Both the position numbers and the translations under genes were made by a program. Shown here piece by piece: positions 33,320-42,310 of a stretch of 64,000 nucleotides of DNA. Each line of letters begins with the position of its first letter. Position 1 is the stretch's first letter. This DNA is from Prorocentrum cordatum. Lineage: Eukaryota > Sar > Dinophyceae > Prorocentrales > Prorocentraceae. Under the pieces are notes generated by a model. That model was not told where the DNA came from, made no database searches, and saw nothing but the letters and a program-made list of their open reading frames with translations. The DNA lies in contig CAUYUJ010022082.1 of NCBI GenBank assembly GCA_963575745.1, positions 1 to 64,000 on the forward strand, written 5' to 3'.

Positions 33320-34460
33320 GGCCGAAGGGAGGGGGGGTGGGGGTCTGGGTCTGGGCCGGTGTGTGGTCGATCTGCTTTTACCACTCGCGCAGGCAGACTG
33401 GGGGTGGCGGTCCTGACGAATCGCCAAAAGCAGCCACCAGATGCAGCCAAGATCTAGTCTCTGGGGAGGGGGAGGGGCAGGAGGGGGGGGGGGCCCGCGC
33501 CGATCGGCAACAAAAACGGCTGCTAACGGGGAAGATGTTTGGCATGAAGGGTACGGGCCATGATGGACACGGGCCCCTCCCAGATGTGGCCCGAAGGGGT
33601 CGGAGGACCGCGCAGCACCGTCGATGCCTCGCCGATGCATCGCCGATGCGTCGGCGATGCACCGGCGACGTCGGAGATGCATCGGCGCCGTCGGCGTGGA
33701 GGACAGTGGGCGCCGCATCGAACCGCGTCGGCGATGCACGGGCGACGCGGCGCGAGGCCCCCAGCCCCGCCCTCGTGCTCGCCTCCGCTGGCGGCTGGCC
33801 GCGCCCCGCGACGTCCGCGTCCCGCGCCGCTGCCGGAGAGGCAGCGGGGGGCGGGGCCCAAGGGCAGGAAAGGAGTTCCAAGCTGAGCATCGGCGATGCG
33901 ACTCCAGCTGGGAGGCCTGGCCATCCTTTTTTCTGTTGAGAGGGGGGGAAAGGGAAGGTCAGGGAACACGCAGAGCACCACCACACTCCGGTCCGATTGC
34001 CAGTCGCACGCGGCCTCACACAGCCTGCCAGGCCCGATACAGAAACCCTGGGAGGCCTGGCCCTCCTGCGGCGCCTTGCCCATGGGCCAGCCGCGCGGCC
34101 CGAGGTTTCTTCCCCGGCGGCCCCATGGGGCCCGCTGAAGGCCCGGGGGGGGCCCAGACTCGCGACGAAGGCCCGCGGGGCCCGCCCCTTTCAGGACGCG
34201 CCTGCTTTGTGGCGAGAGTGATGCGGCCGGACTCGTGCGCGCTCCACTGGGGAGCCCGCCCGTGCCCATTAGGGCATGGCGTGGAGGCCGTGGCCTCAAA
34301 AGAATCTGATACGTAGGCGAGCTCACGTGATAGGAGGGGGCGGGAGGGAGCGGGGGGAGGGACTGGTAAGGATTTGGGTTGCCCCGACAGGAAGAGGAGG
34401 AGGACGAGGAGGAGGAGGAGGAGGAACAGGAGGAGGGGGGGAGGAAGGCATGAACGATTC
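33320..34460. other. Non-coding, with GATGC-rich minisatellite at 33615-33740
   Basis: Between kinase and repeats I recognise no gene. 33615-33740 is a minisatellite of GCCGATGC / TCGGCGATGCA words of about 9-11 bp. Long open frames are the product of GC bias. Confidence 0.6.
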
Positions 34461-34464
34461 TTGC

Positions 34465-34735
34465 CCAGGTGCCGGTGCCGGTGCCGGTGCCGGTGCCGGT
34501 GCCGGTGCCGGTGCTGGTGCCGGTGCCGGTGCCGGTGCCGGTGCCGGTGCTGGTGGCCGGTGCCGGTGCCGGTGCCGGTGCCGGTGCTGGTGCCGGTGCC
34601 GGTGCCAGTGCCGGTGCCGGTGCTGGTGGCCGGTGCCGGTGGCCGGTAGCCGGGGCGCCGGGGCTGGTGCCAGTGCCGGGGCCGGTGCCGGTGCCGGTGC
34701 TGGTGCTGGTGGCCGGTGCTGGTGCGGGCTCTTGT
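34465..34735. repeat. GGTGCC hexanucleotide microsatellite
   Basis: Near-perfect (GGTGCC)n with CTGGTGGCC interruptions. A small cluster of the same word lies at 37090-37127, immediately outside the left end of the 16.4-kb TIR unit. Confidence 0.95.
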
Positions 34736-34789
34736 TTTCCCAAAACATCCTCTCCTTCTCCCTCCCGCCTCCCGCCTCCCAGTGCCCCT

Positions 34790-35610
34790 TCCGCCCCTCC
34801 AGGGAGGCCCCGCCTGAGCGAGGAGGGTAACGGAAACCCATACTATTTACATGGTTTCGTGCCCTTCCCACCTCTCCAGAGAGGCCCCGCCTGAGCGAGG
34901 AGGGTATCCCACCCCTCCAAAGAAGCCCCGCCTGAGCGAGGAGGGTATCGGAAACCCATACTATTTACATGGTTTCGTGCCCCTCCCACCCCTCCAGGGA
35001 GGCCCCGTCTGAGCGAGGAGGCTATCGGAAACCCATACTATTTACATGGTTTCGTGCCCCTCCATCCCCTCCAGGGAGGCCCCGCCTGAGCGAGGAGGGT
35101 ATCGGGAACCCGTACTATTTACATGGTTTCGTGCCCTTCCCACCTCTCCATGGAGGCCCTGCCTGAGCGAGGAGGGTATCGGAAATTAATAAAGATTACA
35201 TGGTTTCGTGCTCCTCCCACCCCTCCAGGGAGGCCCCGCCTGAGCGAGGAGGGTATCGGAAACCCATATTATTTACATGGTTTCATGCCCTTTCCATCCC
35301 TCCAGCCCCGCCTGAGCGAGGAGGGTATCGGAAACCCATACTATTTACATGGTTTCGTGCCCTTCCCACCTCTCCAAGGAGGCCCCGCCTGAGCGAGGAG
35401 GGTATCGGAAACCCATGCTATTTACATGGTTTCGTGCCCCTCCCACCCCTCCAGGGAGGCCCCGCCTGAGCGAGGAGGGTATCGGAAACCCATGTATTTA
35501 CATGGTTTCGTGCCCCTACCACCTCTCCAGGGAGGCCCCGTCTGAGCGAGGAGGGTATCGGAAACCCATACTATTTAAATGGTTTCGTGCCCCTCCCACT
35601 GACACGGGTG
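34790..35610. repeat. 77-bp tandem repeat, about 11 units
   Basis: The word GAGGCCCCGCCTGAGCGAGG recurs every 77 bp (for example 34804, 34881, 34999, 35076, 35153), each followed by GGGTATCGGAAACCCATACT and CATGGTTTCGTGCCC. One unit near 34920 is truncated. Two diverged copies lie at 36410-36530. Frames through it (SEEGIGNPYYLHGF) are repeat translations. Confidence 0.95.
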
Positions 35611-35699
35611 AGGAGGGAGGGAGAACATTACCTATCCATCTCATGTCCTACTCCTCCTGGTGAGGAGGGTGAGGAGGAGGGGGAGTTCTGCGATGAGGA

Positions 35700-36350
35700 A
35701 GGTTTCATCATGATGATGGTGATGACGATGGTTATAATGCTGTTCACGATGACGATGACAATGGCGATAATGGTGATGGACGATGACGATGGCGATAACG
35801 GTGATTATGATGTTGATGCTGATGATGATGACGATGATGGCGAAGACGATGACGATGATGACAACGATGGCGACGACGACGAGGATGATGATGCAAATGC
35901 TGGTGATGATGACGATGCTGCTGCTGATGCTGACGCTGCTGGTGCTGAGGATGATGATGACGACGATGATGCTGATGATCATGACGTCCACGATGATGCG
36001 GACGATGACGATGCCAAGGACGGTGATGGTGATGATGATGACGATGCTGATGAAGATGATGATGATGATGACGATGGTGGCGACGACGATGATGATGACG
36101 ATGACGCTGGCGATGATGATGATGATGCTGATATATGATGATGAGGATGATGATGATGGTTATGATGATGCCGATGATGCTGACGATGATGATGATGATG
36201 CTGTCGATGATTTTGATACTGATGATGATGACGATGATGCTGATGTTGACGACGACGACGACGGGGTGACGACGATGCTGCTGATGATGCTGATGATGAC
36301 GACGATGATGCTGGGGGTGGTGATGATGATGATGATGATGATGCCGAGGA
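35700..36350. repeat. GAT/GAC-rich microsatellite
   Basis: About 650 bp of interrupted (GATGAT/GAC)n, poly-Asp in one frame and poly-His in another. It is followed by a short GAGGAG tract. Confidence 0.95.
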
Positions 36351-36779
36351 CGAGGAGGACGAGGAGGAGCAGGACGACGTGAAGGAGGAGGAGGAGGAGG
36401 AGGACTCGCTTGAACGAGGAGGGTCGCGGACAGCATTACTCTTTACCAGGTTTCGTAGGCCTCCCCCCTTCCAGCGGGGCCGCGCCAGAGCGAAGAGGGT
36501 ATCAAGAACCCGTACTATTTGCAAGGTTTCGTTTCCTGAGCACCTGTCATCCCTCCTCCTTTCTTTCGTCTGCCCTTTCGTGCGTACTTACTCGTTCGAT
36601 GAGCTTCTCCTTCGTGTTGATGTTGTCGTACCCCATGGGTCCCACGAAACGGTTAATATCTTTATGTGGGGAACTCCGTTTGCACAATTTTAACATTGAT
36701 TGGACTGCAATCGATTCCACTGGGTTTGCACTTGATTGGCTTGCAACCGATTGCATTGTAACCGCCGGGGGGGCCCACA

Positions 36780-37010
36780 GGGCAGCGACGAGGAGGCGGC
36801 GACGGGACGGTGACGGCGAGCAAAGAACCGCCAGACCGACCCTCAGGCCAAGACAACGGGCGGCGACGACGCAGCAAGGGGGGGCGACGGCAAGGACGGA
36901 AAAACCAGACCGCCCCTCAAGCCCAGACGACGGGCGGCGACAGGGCGGCAACGGCGAGGAGAGAGCCGCCAGACCACCCCTCAGACCCAGCTACTAGGAA
37001 AGAGAGAAGG
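36780..37010. repeat. Minisatellite of about 70 bp, three units
   Basis: Units share CGACGGGCGGCGAC / CAACGGGCGGCGACG, GCCAGACC and CCCTCA words. Upstream 36540-36780 is unique sequence in which I recognise no gene. Confidence 0.7.
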
Positions 37011-37126
37011 CCGCCTTAAGTGCAAGCACTGTTTGGGAACTGTCATGATGTTCAATGTCAATGATGTTTTTCATCCGGTGCCAAGGCTGGTGCCGGTGCG
37101 GTTGCGGGTGCGGGTGCCAGTGCCGG

Positions 37127-37165
37127 TGCTGCTTCGAGAATGGTGGCTCTTATGCTAGTTGCACC
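37127..37165 (+). repeat. Left terminal inverted repeat
   Basis: Starts TGCTGCTTCGAGAATGGTGG and continues TCTTATGCTAGTTGCACC, with C at the single position that differs from the right copy. It is flanked on the left by GGTGCC-type repeat. Confidence 0.9.
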
Positions 37166-37310
37166 CTATGTATAAGTATCGCAAGTAACATAGCTACTTA
37201 CATGAGCTACTTATGGGTACTTACTAAGATACTTATAAGTAACTTAAGTTGATGTTCTTATGTTACTTAAGCTAACACTATAAGATACTTATAAGTTACT
37301 TAGGGAAATG
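37166..37310. repeat. Left subterminal AT-rich repeats
   Basis: Several ATACTTATAAGT and GTTACTTA / TAACTTAAG words (for example near 37215-37235 and 37280-37302) in an otherwise GC-rich region. Candidate transposase-binding or melting region; function inferred from position only. Confidence 0.7.
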
Positions 37311-37440
37311 AAGCGATCGCGATCGCTTGGGAGGAGGAGGAGGAGGAGAGCGATGTCGATCGCTGTGAGGGGGGGGAGGGGGGGGGGGAGGGGGGGGGGG
37401 GGGAGGGGGGGGGGGGGGGGGGGGGGAGGGGGGGGGGGAG
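37311..37440. repeat. Perfect 18-bp palindrome and poly-G tract
   Basis: AAGCGATCGCGATCGCTT (37311-37328) is the most symmetrical form of the element's 16-bp motif; an inverted ordinary copy follows at 37349-37364. Then about 75 bp of nearly pure G (37369-37440) with only single A interruptions, a strong G-quadruplex candidate. Confidence 0.85.
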
Positions 37441-37512
37441 AGTGATGAGCGCGGCGGGGCGCGCGGCCTCCTCACCGCGCGCGGCCGCGTCCTCAGTGTA
37501 CGCGCGGCCCCC

Positions 37513-37984
37513 TCACCGCGCAGGGGGCTCACCCTCAGGGGCCGCCTCGCCGCCCTGCCCGTCGCGGAAGGCGGTCAAGCAGATCGCCTCCGCCTCGCTC
37601 AACGCCTGCAGCTCGGCCTGCTGTTGGAGCCGCCTGAGGACGCTGGAGTCGTTCCACCCATCCCCGCCCAGGGACACGAGCAGCTCCACCAGCTCATCCT
37701 CGGTGGGAGGGCGCACGGTGGCGCTTTCGAACTCCCACGAACGCTGGACCTCCATTGCCTGCTCCCTCTCGGCCGACGGCTGCAACCTCGAGGCGCGGCC
37801 GCTTGGGTGGCGGCGGCGGCGCCGCGTCCTTGGAGGTGGCCGCAACGAAAGCGGCGGGCGACGGCATCTTGAAGAACTTCGCGTTGGCCATATTCGGCCA
37901 CGGGCCGCCTCGCGGCAGCGGGACACTGGACGGCTTCGCGCCGACCAGCCCAGGTGGCAGCGGTTCCGAGGGGAGATCGTCCAT
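37513..37984 (-). pseudogene. Element gene F, small protein, one frameshift
   Basis: The frame from ATG at 37984 (MDDLPSEPLPPGLVGAKPSS ... ANAKFFKMPSPAAFVAATSK ... KRPRLEVAAVG) passes by one base, between about 37760 and 37775, into AEREQAMEVQRSWEFE and PTEDELVELLVSLG ... ALSEAEAICLTAFRDG. That gives about 155 aa, with a basic KRPR and an acidic helical C-terminus. Family unknown. Its upstream region (38017-38130) is a copy of that of the transposase gene. The single-base break may be an error or a mutation. Confidence 0.5.
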
Positions 37985-38016
37985 GACGCGCCCCCTCCTG
38001 CGCGCGCGCGCGCCGT

Positions 38017-38130
38017 CGCTTGGCCGCGAGCGCCCCGTGCGTCACTCGCGAGGCGAGCCGATGCGGCTGAGCAATCGCCGTCATCGCGAGCCCATCGTCG
38101 CCAACGCCCGCCCGAGCGATCGCCATCGCT
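38017..38130 (-). promoter_or_regulatory. Upstream module shared by gene F and transposase gene
   Basis: About 115 bp that aligns closely with 41779-41896: CGCTTGGCC, CACTCGCGAG, CGAGCCG, CGGCTGAGCAA, CATCGCGAGCCCATC and TCGCCAACGCCCGCCCGAGC in order, ending in a 16-bp motif. Both copies lie at the 5' side of a minus-strand gene, so a promoter role is plausible. They may also contribute N-terminal codons. Confidence 0.5.
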
Positions 38131-38609
38131 CCACCCATATTCCCACCCGCGCCCGAGCGATCGACATCGCTCTCCTCCTCCTCATCATCGTCATCCTCCT
38201 CTACCTCCTTCTCCTGCCTCCTCCCCCTTCCAAGCGATCGACATCGCTTCGCCTCCCCCAGCGATCGGCATCGCTCTCTTGCTCCTCATCCTCCTCCTCC
38301 TCCTCCTCCTCGCGGCGATCGAGATCGCGAGCCCCCCTGGCTGCCTATGCAAATCCCGCGGCCCCACTGGCTGCCCATGCACATCGCGATCGGCATCGCT
38401 ACTCCTCCTCCCTCCGCAGCCCCCTGGCTGCCCATGCAGATCCTGCTCCTCCTCATCCTCCTGCTCCTGCTCCTCCTGCTCCTCCTGCTCCTCCTCCTCC
38501 TCCTCCTCCTCCTCCTCCTCCAAGCGATCGCCATCGCTACCTCCCCCAAGCGATCGACATCGATATCCCCCCCCAAGCTTCTTGTTGGCGCGCGCAGCCT
38601 CGCGCCGCC

Positions 38610-39013
38610 TCACTGCGGGGGCGCAGGCCGCGGCGGCGGGGGCGGCTCAGTCAGGGCGTCCGTGGGCGACCCTGGGCGCCCGTCGCCGCCCGTGAGCCCC
38701 TCCTCACGGGGGGGCCACGGCGGCGGAGGCGGCTTCGTCAGGGCGTCGGCCATGGCCACCGCCGACGCCATGGCCGCCTCCGCCTCGGGGGCGTCGTACA
38801 GCCTCTGCAGGCGGATGATCGTCATCGCGTCCTGCTTGAGCTGCGCCAGCGCCGCCGCATGCACCGCGGCGCGGCGGCGCGCGACGCCCAGCAGCTCGGC
38901 GGCCCGATCCAGCTCGACGTCGCGCATGTCGATCTGGAGGGCCAAGTGCCGCGCCACCTGGGGGGGTCGTCGTCGTCGTCGTCGCCGCCGCCGCCGCCGT
39001 CGTCGTCGCCGCC

Positions 39014-39073
<60 letters not shown>

Positions 39074-39433
39074 TCGTCGTCGTCTCGCCGTCGTCGTCGT
39101 CGTCCTATCCGCCTCCTCCTTCTCCGCCCGCAGCTGGGCGTTCGCCGCGCGCAGCTGCTCGACCTCCCCGCGCAGCTGCTCCACCTCCCCGAGCAGCCGC
39201 TCGGGCAAGCTCGCCTCATTCGTCGCCGTCTTCGTCGCCGTCGTCGCATCGTCGTCGTCGTCTCGTCGTCGTGCGCGGCCGCCTTCGGCCAGCTCGAGGC
39301 GCGCTTGCGCGCGGCCGCCAGGGGCAGCATCGCGCCTGCCCCGCGCGAGCCCAAGGGGCAGCAGCGCGCCAAAGCTGAACGGTTGCGCGCTGCGCGCAGT
39401 GATCTTATTTTCCTCCTCCCACCCCCCGCCCAT
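38610..39433 (-). pseudogene. Element gene E, coiled-coil protein, frameshifted
   Basis: ATG at 39433. A basic, Ala-rich start is followed by a strong coiled coil (LLGEVEQLRGEVEQLRAANA ... QLRAEKEEAD). A (GTC)n tract then encodes poly-Asp. After a frame change within or near this tract comes a second helical part (ARHLALQIDMRDVELDRAAE, LAQLKQDAMTIIRLQRLY) and a Pro-rich tail ending at 38610. Slippage in the trinucleotide tract or a nearby indel could explain the break. The coiled-coil style resembles gene G on the plus strand at the other end. Family unknown. Confidence 0.5.
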
Positions 39434-39737
39434 CTTCCAGCGATCGATATCGCTATCCTCCCTCCTCCGCCACCTCCTCCTCCTCCTCTTCCTCCTTCAA
39501 GCGATCGACGTCGCTTCGCCTCACCCAGCGATCGGCATCGCTCGATTTTCTTTTCCGTCCCCCCCTCCTTCCAGCGATCGGCATCGATTTCTCCCTCCCC
39601 CTCCTCCTCCTCCTCATCATCGTCCTCCTCCTCTCATCTCCTCACCCAAGCGATCGGCATCGCTTCACCTCACCCAGCGATCGACATCGCTCCCCACACA
39701 CACACACCGCGGCGCGGCGCATGTTTCCATATGTTTC

Positions 39738-41850
39738 TCAGCGCGCGTGCGCGATGACATAGTCACCGTTGCTCTTCACGCGCCACGCCCAGACAGCGCC
39801 ATCCAGGTCAGCGTCGGACATCTTGATGACGAGGGGCTCGTTCACCACGCTGCCAGTGCTGAGGCCGCACGCGCCCGTTGAGATCTCGATCCCGCGGGCG
39901 ACGATGTGCAGTTCGCCAGAAATCTCCGCGCACGCGTCGATGATAAACACCTCGCCGCCGCGCGAGCGAACCACCTGGCCCGCGTTGTAGGCGTTCCCTT
40001 CCCAGCGCAGCCCCCTGGCCACGGAGACGTCGGCGGCCCCGACTACGGAGCGCAACCCGTCAGATTCGGCTCGCGCTCCCACCAGCGAGTTGCCCGTCGG
40101 CCCCATCTTCTCGAGTTGCCGCACTTGCTGCAATACGCAGCCCGCGAGCGTCGTGGCCTCCATGCGCGCGGTGTTCTCCCCTGGTTCGGCCACCGCCTTT
40201 GCCACCTTATTGTGGCGCTCCGTCACGAAGCAGTCGAGCTCTTTCGGCTCCTGCTCCGCGTTGTGAAACACGTAGTGGTGTTTGGGCTTCACGCATTTGG
40301 TGCCGTACGCCTGCTTGTGCAAGGTGAGATGGACTTTCAGCCGCTGCAACGAAGTCACTGCGAGGGGGGGCACGCCCGCGCTTGACCTTCAGGAACGCGT
40401 CCGCCAGCAGGCCGCACGCCCGAAGGGGCGCTATTTCGCGCTCGAGCGACCCGATGCGGACGGCGCGCTCCTCGGCGAACGCCAAAAGGACGAAGAAGGT
40501 CGAGATCAGCTCGCTGGCGCCTGCTTTGAATGATTTCTTGCACGCGGTCTCGTGCCCAGGCGTGAACATATGTATTGCCGTTCTGCCGTGCGACCTCGGG
40601 AACTGCCAGCGCCGCGTGAACGCGTGAAGCTCGGGCCATCCGATGCCAGCTTTTCTCTGGCACGCCTTCACAAACGCGAACACCTCCCAGCCAACGGTGC
40701 CATTGCTCCATAGGTTGTGCATGCTGTCATGCGTCATGGCGGACGGCTGCATTATCGCCCGCAATTCCTTATCCTCCAGCAAGCCATTGGGATGGTAGTT
40801 GAAGCCGCTGGCTTTGTCGAGCTTCTGGAAGTTGCCCTTCGTCATGTGGCCAGGCTGTCCCGCGGTCGCCGCCGCTGCGGCGAGGTCGTCCCGCAATTTC
40901 CACACGTCGGCGTCTGAATGACGATCGAAGCGCGCGTGCTCGCGACAACAGGTGTCGACGAAGTAGCCGCCGTCGCCGTCGACGGAACCGCCCTTCAAGA
41001 GCACGTTCTTGCATCGCAAGCAAGGCCTCCAGCCGTTGGCACCCAGCAAACGCAGAATGCCTTTGAACGCATCCATGTCTGCGAGAAGATTGGAGAGGCG
41101 CGCCCGCGCCAGCATCGGAGTGCCGTTGGCCAGCTCCACGTGCGCGCCAGCTCCCGCGAGCCTGGAGGATCCGAAGAACACCTCCCTGATGAGGAGTCGA
41201 GTGGCACAGGAGATGCCGCCGTCCACGCGATTGCTCGCTTTCGTTCGCAGACACCCCAGCGGTAGCCACAGCTCTTCCCTCCATAGCATGTCAGCCCCGA
41301 ACTCCAGGAACGTGAAGAAGATCAACCAGAACTTCCGATCGTGCCTCAGGGCCAGCGCGTCGCCTGGTGTCACTTCGTCCATGTACAGCACCAGCGAGAG
41401 CGGCGCGCCGCGGACGCGGTTCGCGACCACCGCGAGAAGCTCACTGTACACGGGGCTGGCCTTGCAAACAAACCGCAGGAGCTTGTCGATTCTGGCGAGC
41501 TTCCAAGCGAAGGGCGGCTCGTTATCTTGCATGGGCAATTCGATTGTCGTCCCGACGTCGTCGAATACGCCCTCAATGGTGGATTGGACCGCGTAAGCCG
41601 TCAGCTCTTGCGCATGGCCAGGCTCCGTGAGCTTCTTGGCGATGCGAACGGGGGCCGTGCCAGATGCGCCATGCGTAGCGATGGCATCGGATAGCCGACG
41701 CCGCTTGGCCGCCTGAGGTCGCGGACATCGGATACCCGACTCCGCTTCGGGGCCATCGCGCCGCCGCTTGGGCATCGCGCCGCCGCTTGGCCACGAGCGA
41801 CGCGCGCCACTCGCGAGTCGAGCCGAAACGGCTGAGCAACTAGCCCCCAT
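39738..41850 (-). pseudogene. DDE-transposase-like gene, one frameshift in a C7 run
   Basis: About 700 aa if the break is ignored. The N-terminus is basic (MPKRRRDG, AAKRRRLSD; 41775 is an alternative start). The core has LVLYMDEVTPGDALALRHD (candidate first acidic residue), a WLIFFTFLEFGADMLWREE block, a CLRCKNV ... CCREHARF zinc cluster, then AMTHDSMHNLWSNGTVGWEV (candidate second acidic residue). After a one-base frame change at a seven-G run on the plus strand (about 40364-40370) it continues with CVKPKHHYVFHNAEQEPKEL and CFVTERHNKVAKAV. The order DE, Cys-rich insert, D-x-MHN, KPKHH, ERxxK resembles large tnp2/CACTA- or Plavaka-like transposases. The superfamily call is tentative; the catalytic triad is inferred from pattern alone. 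It is the natural mover of the 16.4-kb unit. Confidence 0.6.
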
Positions 41851-41896
41851 CGCGAGCCCATCCTCGCCAACGCCCGCCCGAGCGATCGCCCTCGCT
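41779..41896 (-). promoter_or_regulatory. Upstream module of transposase gene
   Basis: Copy of the module at 38017-38130. The ATG at 41850 lies inside it. Duplicated 5' regions suggest that the transposase gene and gene F are expressed together. Confidence 0.45.
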
Positions 41897-42175
41897 TCAC
41901 CCCAGCGATCCCCATCGCTCCCCTCTCCCTAAGCGATCGCCATCGCTTCGCCCCAGCGATCCCCATCGCTCCCCTCTCCCTAAGCGATCGTCATCGCTTC
42001 ACCCCAGCGATCCCCATCGCTCCCCTCTCCACAAGCGATCGCCATCGCTTCGCCCCAGCGATCCCCATCGCTCCCCGCTCCCTAAGCGATCGTCATCGCT
42101 TCACCCCAGCGATCCCCATCGCTCCCCTCTCCACAAGCGATCGCCATCGCTTCACCCCAGCGATCCCCATCGCTT
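41880..42175. repeat. 51-bp tandem array, six units, two palindromes per unit
   Basis: Unit starts at 41880, 41931, 41982, 42033, 42084 and 42135 (exactly 51 bp apart). Each unit has AGCGATCGYCATCGCT, then TCRCCCC, then the variant AGCGATCCCCATCGCT, then CCCCTCTCCCT or CCCCTCTCCAC. CGCC and CGTC forms alternate in units 2 to 6, suggesting growth by 102-bp steps. The array ends in T9. It lies between gene D and the transposase gene. Confidence 0.95.
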
Positions 42176-42310
42176 TTTTTTTATACACATGTGCGCCACC
42201 CACCAGCTGCGGGGCGGGGCGCGAAAGCGGGGCGGCGAGCGGCGTCAAAGCCTGTTGCTACCGCGCGGCCGCACGCTGGTCCCAGCGCTGTAGCTGATGG
42301 CGGCGGGCCC

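Noticed and set aside
34790-35610. Protein with repeated GIGNPYYLHGF units
   Set aside because: The 77-bp period is not a multiple of three and the frame changes from unit to unit; pure tandem DNA repeat.
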